Shown one piece after another: positions 50,731 through 58,398 of a DNA stretch of 64,000 nt. The stretch is from positions 1 through 64,000 of the forward strand of contig NZ_VUNG01000020.1 of the NCBI RefSeq assembly GCF_009695775.1, read 5' to 3'. Position 1 is the first letter of the stretch, and every line of letters begins with the position of its first letter. Below the pieces are notes generated by a model that did not search any database, was not told where the DNA came from, and worked only from the letters and a program-made list of their open reading frames with translations. The stretch comes from Hallella mizrahii (GTDB lineage Bacteria; Bacteroidota; Bacteroidia; Bacteroidales; Bacteroidaceae). The position numbers and the translations under genes are program-made.

Positions 50731-51204
50731 AGCGATGGCAGCACATGCCTCTGCATCAGCAAGTGCGTGATGATGGTTCTTCAAGTCGTAACCGCAACGC
50801 TCGGCGATGATGTCGAGATTATGATGACCGCCAGGCCATACTTGACGGGATTTTATGAGAGTGCAGTAGAACGGATAATCTGGATAGTCCATCTGGTACA
50901 TACGGAATACTGCTTTGAGACAGTTCTCGTCGAAAGCCTTGTTGTGTGCGACAAGTGGAAGTCCTTCTATCATTGGTTCTATCTGTTCCCAAACTTCGGG
51001 GAAGATAGGTGCTTCCTCAGTATCCTCACGGCATAAGCCGTTGACACTTGAACATCTGTAGTTATAATAATCCGGCTCGGGATGGATAAGAGAGTAGAAC
51101 GAATCTACCTTCTTTCCATCCCTTACTACAACCACTCCTACAGAGCATACACTTGTCTTGTTGAAGTTGGCAGTCTCGAAGTCTATAGCTGCGAAATCTT
51201 TCAT
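50710..51204 (-). CDS. DnaQ-like DEDDh 3'-5' exonuclease
   Basis: 164 aa, intact. Motif Exo I is FAAIDFETANFNKTS (Asp and Glu ligands), Exo II has AHNKAFDENCLKAVFRMY, and Exo III HHHALADAEACAAIAL has the His and Asp of the DEDDh type. A stand-alone proofreading-type nuclease for DNA or RNA. Its 3' end meets an IS30 fragment, but the reading frame is complete (…LKILKI). Confidence 0.93.
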   Translation of the reverse strand: MKDFAAIDFETANFNKTSVCSVGVVVVRDGKKVDSFYSLIHPEPDYYNYRCSSVNGLCREDTEEAPIFPEVWEQIEPMIEGLPLVAHNKAFDENCLKAVFRMYQMDYPDYPFYCTLIKSRQVWPGGHHNLDIIAERCGYDLKNHHHALADAEACAAIALKILKI

Positions 51205-51291
51205 ATCGTTTTGTGGGTGTAAAGTTACAAAAAATCTTTGAATGTTATTATTTGATTACTATTTATTTAATAGCTTGCTATACAAAAGACG

Positions 51292-51651
51292 TTACTTCGT
51301 AACTATATCTTCAATTAGATTATCATTGTATAGTCCCAACCTTATAGCATTCGACATAAGTGCAGAGTATATCCTCCAGAAGTTTTTTCCATGCATTCTG
51401 TCATCTCCCTTTCTACGATGACCTTCATGTTCTGTCCAATGGATATGATGAGCATATTCATGTATCGCTATTTCCTCCAACGGACACGCTACAATCCACT
51501 TTGAGTAGATATTTATCCTATAAAAAGATGGGGAATAGGAACCCATTCTTGTTTTAGGCATTCTGTCTCTGACTTTTACTTCAAATGGCTTCTTGCAGTG
51601 ATAGATTTTGTCAAGAAAAACCTCGAAATATTCAGCAGATGGTATATTCAT
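51292..51651 (-). CDS. SprT-like zinc metalloprotease-type protein
   Basis: 119 aa. The motif AIHEYAHHIHWTEHEGHRRK has HExxH (HEYAH) and a further His, as in SprT/WLM-type zincins; MHGKNFWRIY lies downstream, in the place of the third ligand. SprT relatives act on DNA-protein crosslinks. It starts 4 nt after the end of the 51656-52075 gene and is transcribed with it. Confidence 0.75.
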   Translation of the reverse strand: MNIPSAEYFEVFLDKIYHCKKPFEVKVRDRMPKTRMGSYSPSFYRINIYSKWIVACPLEEIAIHEYAHHIHWTEHEGHRRKGDDRMHGKNFWRIYSALMSNAIRLGLYNDNLIEDIVTK

Positions 51652-51655
51652 AAGC

Positions 51656-52075
51656 TTATTTCTTATCTAAGTATTCTATTTCTTCAGCAGTCAATTCACG
51701 GCTGCCAGTGTTATTGCCGTTCTTATCATACCATGTAATGATATTGCCTTCTCTAACGATGAACTCGTCCTCGTCAGCCTGTATGGGTGTGCCGCATGGT
51801 TTCATTGTTGCCAAAAGCTTGCAGTCCTCAGAAAGGATTTCCCATTCATTAGTAAAAAGTATTACGAAGAAGTCGCCGCAGACAACCACACCATGGAAGT
51901 CTTTTCTTTTCAAGCCCTTATTGCCATCACTTACGGGTGCAAATATACTTAGCTTCTTCTTATTGGTATCGGTATAAGTAATATCTACCGACGGAACGTA
52001 AACCACTTTGTTGATTTCAACACCATGAAAGCCTATTCTTGACATTCTGACATTGACACTCTTAATGTTTGACAT
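51656..52075 (-). CDS. Unknown small protein in operon with the SprT-like gene
   Basis: 139 aa, soluble, beta-rich (VNVRMSRIGFHGVEINKVVY, KRKDFHGVVVCGDFFVILFT). C-terminal RELTAEEIEYLDKK. No family recognised. It leads the operon with the SprT-like gene, from a promoter of the shared island type (52100-52127). Confidence 0.7.
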   Translation of the reverse strand: MSNIKSVNVRMSRIGFHGVEINKVVYVPSVDITYTDTNKKKLSIFAPVSDGNKGLKRKDFHGVVVCGDFFVILFTNEWEILSEDCKLLATMKPCGTPIQADEDEFIVREGNIITWYDKNGNNTGSRELTAEEIEYLDKK

Positions 52076-52099
52076 AATTTATTTTTTAAGTTTATTGTG

Positions 52100-52127
52100 T
52101 AAAGCTATCTTGAGGTCGGACGAAAAC
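52100..52127 (-). promoter_or_regulatory. Island-type promoter A (SprT-like operon)
   Basis: On the minus strand GTAACGCGTTTTC at the left end of the element, exactly 14 nt, then the -7-like TAGCTTTA at 52107-52100. Leader about 18 nt to the start at 52075. Same layout as promoters B, C and D. The last base of the -7 (A in place of G) departs from consensus. Confidence 0.55.
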
Positions 52128-52202
52128 GCGTTACAATCAAATGTTTTTTCAAGAAAAGAAAATAAATTTTCTTGTTCTCTCTACCCATCTTATCACATTT
52201 TG

Positions 52203-55007
52203 TCATCTGCAAAGCAAAACCTTGGAAGCCTTGCCTCCTACTCTTACTATTACTATTGGGGAATGGAAGGGTTGGCAAACATTGCTACCTTGCGCCTTTT
52301 TCTTTGCCAAGAGCATTCCGTCGATTGAGTAAAAACGCACTTCCGTATTATTCTTTAGCCCTGTAACCATGACGGTATTACCTGACGAATATATCTTTAT
52401 GCCATCGTCAGTTATTGCCTTTATGCCGTTTGTAGAGTCCTCTAATGGTAGGACTTTTAAGAAATAATCGCCAACAGAGTCTTTGTATTCATCAAGTGAA
52501 CTTTGATGAACATAAAGTGTAGTATTCATGCTTGTCATGTCTGCCGAAGGCGCGAATGCTCCGACCATACCCTGTGGCATCACTTCCGGGCGTGATATTA
52601 CTTCCTTCAGTTCTTCACATCCGATAAAGCACTCACTTCCAATAGTTCGTAATGTTGAAGGGAATTCTATCTTACTTACTTTTCCACAACTATAGAATGC
52701 CTGCCATGCGATTGAGCTTACTCCTTCAGGAATGACAAGTGTACCTTCAAGATTTGGACACATGGCAAACGCTTGTATGCCAATCTCTCCGGACATGGTC
52801 TGAGGCATGGTAATCTTTCTTAATCCTCTGCAAGAGTAAAAGGCGGATGGGCCTATTCCCGTTACTCCTTCAGGGATATTCACCTCCTTGAGATTGAAGC
52901 ACCAACCGAAACTATATTCGGGAATATCACCCTCAAAGGAATCCGAGATCTTTATACTGTCTAATTTAAAACAACTGTTGAAAGCTGAATTTCCCAAAGA
53001 TGTTATTCCATTGGGGACTTCTATCTTCTCTATACTGTCACAATAAGCAAAGCAGAAGTCGGGAATCTTGCCGTCAAACAAACTTGGGAAAGAAACGCTT
53101 TTAAGGTGCTTGCAGCCCTGAAAGCAACTCTTTCCGACTTGTCTCAAAGTTGACCCTTTAGCGAATGTAACGCTTACAAGACTGTCACAGTTGAGGAATA
53201 TATGTCTTTGCAGTTCTGTTATAGTCTTGGGGATTACGATGCTTTTTATGCTGCTTCCGCTAAAACATTCGTTTTCTATCTCAGTGACATAGCAAGTCTG
53301 TCCGTCTATAGTAACCTGCTCCGGTATAATTATATCGCCTGAGCAATTTCTGCCACTTGATACCAAAGCGGAAATATACCAGTTGTCTATATTATAATGT
53401 AGTCCCTGACTGTCATCGTATTCCGTGTATCTGTTACTGCTGGCTTTCAGCAATGTGTCGGTTACAAACACCTCCAATGCATTTGATCTGTTTCCATAAC
53501 ATTCATTCCACGTAGCACCGCTATCCGTGCTTTCAATTGCATAGACTTTCGTTATGCCTTTTGAAAATACATAGTCGAAGGGTAATGTAATGTTTTCCCA
53601 TGAGTCTTTCCTTGGGAAGGTCACTGTTCTTTGGGAACCAATACAGGTATAATCCCCGGAGCCGTTTTTAATTGCCAATGACAGGGTAACTGTTTTGTCC
53701 TCGTCGAAAGGATTGGTGAATTGGTAGTCAATATCTCCTTGGAAAGACTTTGTCGAGTCTTCACGGTTAAGTTGCTTGAAGTCGACATATCCTGCTTCCA
53801 ACAAACAGTGGTCGTATTCGAATGACGACTCATGATTTTGACCGTCATTTGGTACAATCCCAATTACAATCTCGTTGTCATTGTTGTATCCTTCATCTGT
53901 CTCCACGGCTCCATAGCCACGACTTGACGGGTTAAGTATGGTGATGTCGAAATATCCGTCCGACATTCCGCCCCATCCCCAATTAATGTGGTAAAGTCCG
54001 TCCGAGTCAAGTCCGTCACATACGAATGCATGACCTATGCCATACCCTGCGGCAAATCCGGAGTAATACATAGGACGTCCGGCGTTGAGTTCTTTTTGCA
54101 GTATATTGTTCCAGTCTTCCCACTCAAAGTATTCCCTTTTGAGATATTGCACGCAAGTACTGTCATAGTCGAAATACTTAATCATAGCCGGAGCGACGTC
54201 ATCAGAAAAGCCTGTTGACATTCCGCCATACCACATTCTTATTGAGGCTCCCGCGTGTAACATCAGTGATGCCACCGCAGTGGCTTGCGCATCAGTATAG
54301 TTGCCATTATAACTCTCAAGCATACTATCCCACTGATATTGATAACTAGGTGGAATGGAGTCCACGCTATAGTTGTCCCTATTAATGGCAGGAATGCCTT
54401 TTTTAAGTGTTTTAGGCCATTTCCAATAGCGCATTATCTGCGCCATAGCAGTAGCGACGCAACCGGTAACAGCCCTGTTCTCACCATCATACAATGGACA
54501 CAGGTTGTTAAATGGCTCTCCCTGATTCCATTCGATACCGCCAAGAAGCGGCGCGACAGCATTGAAAGAGCCGTTTGTTCTCTTCATTGCGGCATTGACA
54601 TTCTTCACTGCCTTTTCCTCACCATTCTTCACGGCTTCAATTGTATTCGTGTAAGCGTCAAGGAAATCGCCCAACTGTGTAGGAATGCTGTCTTTGTTGA
54701 AATGTCCTTTGTCGCTATAGCCAACTATGGACGGCAATTGCCCGTCTCCACCGACAATAACGAAACCATTATTATCGGCGAAGTTGAATACGTAGTAAGG
54801 ACTTGCATTGCTTTCCTCTTGCTGTTTGATGTTCTTCTTAGCCTTGGCAGAATTGGAAGTCTCATCTTCCAGAGACAGGTTCATTACTTTGGCTTTCTCC
54901 GATGCAATGGTCATTGCTTCGTTGTAACTCCTTTGCTGGGCGCATAAGGAAACACAATGGACTAAAAGCAATAATGTCAGGCAGATTGACTGGGTATAAC
55001 TTCTCAT
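52203..55007 (-). CDS. C10 (streptopain-like) cysteine protease with BspA-type LRRs
   Basis: 934 aa. Signal peptide (residues 1-24), then a Spi-like propeptide (SPYYVFNFADNNGFVIVGGD). The protease domain has the catalytic Cys183 in AVTGCVATAMAQIMRYWKWP and His326 in AGYGIGHAFVCDGLDSDGLY, followed by HINWGWGGMSDGYF. From about residue 600 come several LRR_5/BspA repeats (SVTFAKGSTLRQVG, LKEVNIPEGVTGIGPSAFYS, KIEFPSTLRTIGSECFIGCE). The last about 70 residues resemble a T9SS sorting domain (VRFYSIDGMLLAKKKAQG, VIVRVGGKASKVLL). A secreted surface protease with an adhesive part. It is preceded by island-type promoter B. Confidence 0.92.
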   Translation of the reverse strand: MRSYTQSICLTLLLLVHCVSLCAQQRSYNEAMTIASEKAKVMNLSLEDETSNSAKAKKNIKQQEESNASPYYVFNFADNNGFVIVGGDGQLPSIVGYSDKGHFNKDSIPTQLGDFLDAYTNTIEAVKNGEEKAVKNVNAAMKRTNGSFNAVAPLLGGIEWNQGEPFNNLCPLYDGENRAVTGCVATAMAQIMRYWKWPKTLKKGIPAINRDNYSVDSIPPSYQYQWDSMLESYNGNYTDAQATAVASLMLHAGASIRMWYGGMSTGFSDDVAPAMIKYFDYDSTCVQYLKREYFEWEDWNNILQKELNAGRPMYYSGFAAGYGIGHAFVCDGLDSDGLYHINWGWGGMSDGYFDITILNPSSRGYGAVETDEGYNNDNEIVIGIVPNDGQNHESSFEYDHCLLEAGYVDFKQLNREDSTKSFQGDIDYQFTNPFDEDKTVTLSLAIKNGSGDYTCIGSQRTVTFPRKDSWENITLPFDYVFSKGITKVYAIESTDSGATWNECYGNRSNALEVFVTDTLLKASSNRYTEYDDSQGLHYNIDNWYISALVSSGRNCSGDIIIPEQVTIDGQTCYVTEIENECFSGSSIKSIVIPKTITELQRHIFLNCDSLVSVTFAKGSTLRQVGKSCFQGCKHLKSVSFPSLFDGKIPDFCFAYCDSIEKIEVPNGITSLGNSAFNSCFKLDSIKISDSFEGDIPEYSFGWCFNLKEVNIPEGVTGIGPSAFYSCRGLRKITMPQTMSGEIGIQAFAMCPNLEGTLVIPEGVSSIAWQAFYSCGKVSKIEFPSTLRTIGSECFIGCEELKEVISRPEVMPQGMVGAFAPSADMTSMNTTLYVHQSSLDEYKDSVGDYFLKVLPLEDSTNGIKAITDDGIKIYSSGNTVMVTGLKNNTEVRFYSIDGMLLAKKKAQGSNVCQPFHSPIVIVRVGGKASKVLLCR

Positions 55008-55039
55008 ATGCTTTACGTTTTAAGTTCTCAATTTGCCTG

Positions 55040-55075
55040 CAAAGTTATTTCGAGGTGGACTCAAAACGTTGCCCA
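55040..55075 (-). promoter_or_regulatory. Island-type promoter B (C10 protease)
   Basis: On the minus strand ACTGGGCAACGTTTTGAG, then 14 nt from TTTTG, then TAACTTTG at 55047-55040. The start codon is at 55007, so the leader is about 26 nt. The first 18 nt are identical to promoter D. Confidence 0.65.
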
Positions 55076-55133
55076 GTCAATAAAAAGTTTAGATTTTCTC
55101 GTCAAACATAGCTATCCGGACTTCACACCTTAA

Positions 55134-55748
55134 TTATATATTGTATGTAAGCGGGGTTTCTTTCTTCAAAACATAGTGCGAGTCGACAACCGCTGCGTTG
55201 GAGAATACTGTGCCGAAATGTTCCTCGAACCCATACACATTATGGTCATGACCGAAAAGGTGCAGCTTAGGCCTTACATCCAAGACTTTGGCGTAAAGCT
55301 TATAGTCGCCGTAATGGAAATCCTGCTTCCCATGATACTCGCCACCATCAAGAATGCCGTATGGTGGCTGGTGTGTAACAAGCACGTCCGTGTCATCAGG
55401 TATTGCGGATATGAGCTTGTCATACGTTCCGTCCATAACATCTTCCATGAACATCGGCAAGCCATAGAACTTCACACCGTCAATGACTACTGACGAGTTG
55501 CAGAGGTAGTGAACATTCTCCGGCAAACCTTCTATCTTGTCGGCACCATACATACACATATCATGGTTGCCTGCGATAAAAGCCTTATGCTTGTAAGGTA
55601 AATCACAGAACCATTGCATAAATTCTATCGCCTCCTGCTCCGAGCCGCCGAAGGTAAAGTCACCGGAATGGACGATTACGTCGGCGGCAGGGAGGTTGGC
55701 TAACTTTGTGTGTTGGCCATGAGTGTCGGAAATGTGGAGTATTGTCAT
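55134..55748 (-). CDS. Calcineurin-like metallophosphoesterase
   Basis: 204 aa, complete. Metal motifs in order: ISDTHGQH, VHSGDFTFGG, AGNHDMCMYG, VTHQPPYGI and LFGHDHNVYG. A small single-domain phosphoesterase (phosphodiesterase or phosphatase) of unknown substrate. Its ATG overlaps the stop of the preceding gene by 1 nt (TAATG), so it is co-translated with the 55748-56422 gene. Confidence 0.95.
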   Translation of the reverse strand: MTILHISDTHGQHTKLANLPAADVIVHSGDFTFGGSEQEAIEFMQWFCDLPYKHKAFIAGNHDMCMYGADKIEGLPENVHYLCNSSVVIDGVKFYGLPMFMEDVMDGTYDKLISAIPDDTDVLVTHQPPYGILDGGEYHGKQDFHYGDYKLYAKVLDVRPKLHLFGHDHNVYGFEEHFGTVFSNAAVVDSHYVLKKETPLTYNI

Positions 55749-56422
55749 TATGTCAATGGTATAAGCTGTATCAGTGCTATGTAGGCATCCTCCTTTGCCA
55801 GCTCCTTTCCAACTATTGTCCAGTAAGCTAATGCTTCTGATGGCAGTCTGTTATATAACGTGTTCAGCCCTTTAGTGTATTCATCCATCTGTGTTTTTTG
55901 GAATGTAGGCGAACCCAAGACTATAAGATATTTCCCGTCGGTAGTACAATCTACCGGCCATTCGTCTAATTGCAGCACGGATGATTCATCAAGATGGAGA
56001 GTGCTTATCTTTATGGTGTTGGCGCCACTTGCAAGTTTTCTCCAATCTTTGAAATCAAATGAAATCAGGCCGTGGACAAGCAGAGAATCGCGGCACACAA
56101 TTTGGAAAAGGTCTTTGACAGTACCGTATTGACCTTCTTTTGGAATCCAAATGTATGACAGTACGTTTCCCCATTCCTTTGCCCTTGGTTCGTCGCTGAT
56201 GTCAATAACGAATACTTTTAATTTACCCGTTTCGTCTATGTCAACCCTTGGCAAATCATTAGGGCTTGCGTACTCGTCTATCAAGGCAACAAGGTAGTGG
56301 TATTTGTTGTTGGACAGAAGTTCAGTTTCGAACCACTCATCCAAGTCAGAGCGGAGTTTTAACAAGGTATCCGCCGCCTTGTCACCTAAAGCTATAAGAT
56401 GAAATAATGTTTCTTGTTCCAT
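55748..56422 (-). CDS. Unknown protein coupled to the phosphoesterase
   Basis: 224 aa, soluble. Mixed alpha/beta, with KWGNVLSYIWIPKEGQYGTV-like and HLDESSVLQLDEWPVDCTTD segments. No motif recognised. It starts 6 nt after the WYL gene ends and overlaps the phosphoesterase gene. Confidence 0.7.
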   Translation of the reverse strand: MEQETLFHLIALGDKAADTLLKLRSDLDEWFETELLSNNKYHYLVALIDEYASPNDLPRVDIDETGKLKVFVIDISDEPRAKEWGNVLSYIWIPKEGQYGTVKDLFQIVCRDSLLVHGLISFDFKDWRKLASGANTIKISTLHLDESSVLQLDEWPVDCTTDGKYLIVLGSPTFQKTQMDEYTKGLNTLYNRLPSEALAYWTIVGKELAKEDAYIALIQLIPLT

Positions 56423-56428
56423 AAATTC

Positions 56429-57331
56429 TTATTCGTATAGTTCCGACATATCCTTTATCCAATGCTTCATCTGTTGGCGCAAACTTTGGGGATGGATGAC
56501 CTCGACATCGGGACCGTGAGATAAAAGTTCCTGGATGAAGTCGTAGGTCGGCTTGAGATAATACTCAAATACAGTACAGTCCTTGTTGGAACTTAGCTCA
56601 CGTTGGGACTGATGCAGAGGGAGCGAGCGGAAGTAGTCTGCTTGTCCGTTATAGACGTTTATCTCTATCCGCTCTACCTTCTTGTCGTTGTCAAGAATGA
56701 TACCATAGACGGTATCGTAAAGTTCCTGCGCATCGAAGCCTTTTGGCATTTTGAACTTCTTGTCGGTTATCTCCATATCATCGATACGGTCAAGAGCGTA
56801 TGTGCGTAGCACGTTCTTTACGATGTTCTTACCGGTTATGTACCACCTCTGTTTGAAAACCTTCAGGCAGTAAGGCTCAAGTTCAACTTCTTGTGGTTCC
56901 TTGGCATAGAAACTCTGGTACTCCAGTTTGACAACCTTGTTCTCCCGCATCGCCTGAATGAATTCCGTCAGATATTCATAGCCGGACGGTATCTGCTCAC
57001 AGATGATTCTGCCATTCAAGTCTTTGCCCTGCAAGAGCATATTGCCGACTGAGAAACTGTTGAGCAGCCACTCCTGTATTTCCGGCATGCCAGTTGTGTC
57101 CTTGCCTTCGAGATAATACCTGTTCGTCCGCTTGTCACATTCAATATAGACATGGAACTGCTCTCCGATTTGTACACGGTGTTCAAACCACGTCTTCCTG
57201 ACAATGGGTCTGCCGTTATAAAGCCAGCACTTTTCCCATTTTTCATTAAGCTCGTCCAAAGTCAGGCCATGCCGTGACCTTGCGACTTCGTTGATTTCCC
57301 AAAGATAACGTCCAATAAGGTTTGCTGCCAT
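56429..57331 (-). CDS. WYL-domain transcription regulator
   Basis: 300 aa. A short N-terminal winged-helix-type region (GLTLDELNEKWEKCWLYNGR) is followed by a WYL domain (KLEYQSFYAKEPQEVELEPY, CLKVFKQRWYITGKNIVKNV, RTYALDRIDDMEITDKKFKM) and a C-terminal extension (ELLSHGPDVEVIHPQSLRQQ). WYL regulators often control defence or DNA-repair loci and sense nucleic-acid-type ligands. It leads a three-gene operon with the two next genes. A hairpin with repeated TGGCATT lies just upstream (57406-57441). Confidence 0.92.
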   Translation of the reverse strand: MAANLIGRYLWEINEVARSRHGLTLDELNEKWEKCWLYNGRPIVRKTWFEHRVQIGEQFHVYIECDKRTNRYYLEGKDTTGMPEIQEWLLNSFSVGNMLLQGKDLNGRIICEQIPSGYEYLTEFIQAMRENKVVKLEYQSFYAKEPQEVELEPYCLKVFKQRWYITGKNIVKNVLRTYALDRIDDMEITDKKFKMPKGFDAQELYDTVYGIILDNDKKVERIEINVYNGQADYFRSLPLHQSQRELSSNKDCTVFEYYLKPTYDFIQELLSHGPDVEVIHPQSLRQQMKHWIKDMSELYE

Positions 57332-57405
57332 AGTGAAAATTCTATTGTTCTGAATTAAAATATTAGCAAGGCATTATACGAGAAGAAAATGGCATTTCAC
57401 GCTGC

Positions 57406-57441
57406 TATAATGCCATTACGCTGAGCTGTAATGGCATTATA
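57406..57441. promoter_or_regulatory. 14-bp perfect inverted repeat between the UDG-like and WYL genes
   Basis: TATAATGCCATTAC (57406-57419) and GTAATGGCATTATA (57428-57441) pair exactly around an 8-nt loop. Two further half-copies (GGCATTATA at 57370-57378 and ATGGCATTT at 57389-57397) stand towards the WYL gene. It can be the terminator of the UDG-like gene, an operator for the WYL protein, or both. Confidence 0.6.
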
Positions 57442-57457
57442 TCAAATTCCGTAGGCT

Positions 57458-58312
57458 TTATTTTATGATTTCGCCAAGGTGAGCCTTGATGTCATCGAGG
57501 ATGGCATTATAGTGTTTCCACCTTTCGGCACCATCTATAGTCTTGTTATTTACATGAGTAGTTTGAGGATGATGGGTCTTATAGGCAAGTGGAATACCCT
57601 TGATGTTGAGTTTAACTACATCAGACTCATCTACTCCTTGCAGAGTTTCAGAGCCAATAAGTGGATAACCACTTTCGTCATTAAAGTTCTCATTGATGTA
57701 TTCATCATATTTGGCATCGAATCCCGTGAAGAAAATGATAACATCAGGCTTGAGTATGTTGATTTCTGATGGAATCACATGGAAGTATTTCTTCTCGTAC
57801 TCATGTGCAGTAGTGCTTGCTGATGTTCCGTTAGCCGAAGACAGCTTAGAAATGTTGTTCCAAAGATACACTGCATGTTTGTCAGGACAAACTTCTTTCA
57901 ACCTTTCCTCTATTCCAGACATTATTCCATTTAGGCCAGTTGCGAAGAACGGAGTCTTTGACAATTTATCTTCAGAATCTACAAGGAAAAAGACACCTCT
58001 TTTGTTCCCGTCATTAACTTCCCTATAATTCCTTCCATAGAATTTCTCGTATTGTTCTACACAGCCATCCGACACACTTGACTCTTCATCCCATCCCCAT
58101 ATATGGGTTTCTCTTCCGAAGAACATCACTTTAAGGTTCGCATTTGTATACCATTCTTCGTTGCCGGTCTTATTTCCTTCCTCGGTAAATCTCTCAATAC
58201 CAAGAAGGAATGGCGGTTGCACTTGGCTCTTGATTCCATCTTTTTCAAGATGCTCAAGAAGGTTGTTAAAGCGAGGCTCGTAAGCGTTGCATAATACTTC
58301 ATTTACTGTCAT
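57458..58312 (-). CDS. Uracil-DNA-glycosylase-fold-like protein
   Basis: About 284 aa from the ATG at 58312 (MTVNEVLCNAYEPRFNN); the frame to 58417 lies in the promoter region. Signs of the UDG superfamily: motif A position LKVMFFGRETHIWGWDEESS, a middle helix KHAVYLWNNISKLSS, a beta strand ILKPDVIIFFTGFDAKYD and a motif B position IPLAYKTHHPQTTHVNNK with the His-His-Pro end. The active-site Asp of motif A (GQDPY) is not clearly kept, so it may be a divergent base glycosylase or a non-enzymatic relative. A -7 box TATCTTTG is at 58350-58343. Confidence 0.6.
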   Translation of the reverse strand: MTVNEVLCNAYEPRFNNLLEHLEKDGIKSQVQPPFLLGIERFTEEGNKTGNEEWYTNANLKVMFFGRETHIWGWDEESSVSDGCVEQYEKFYGRNYREVNDGNKRGVFFLVDSEDKLSKTPFFATGLNGIMSGIEERLKEVCPDKHAVYLWNNISKLSSANGTSASTTAHEYEKKYFHVIPSEINILKPDVIIFFTGFDAKYDEYINENFNDESGYPLIGSETLQGVDESDVVKLNIKGIPLAYKTHHPQTTHVNNKTIDGAERWKHYNAILDDIKAHLGEIIK

Positions 58313-58398
58313 AAGCTTCCGTTTTAAGTTGATAATCAATTGCAAAGATAACGATTTATTTCTTTCGTCGTTATTTTTTCTTGTTATTTTTTCGAATT

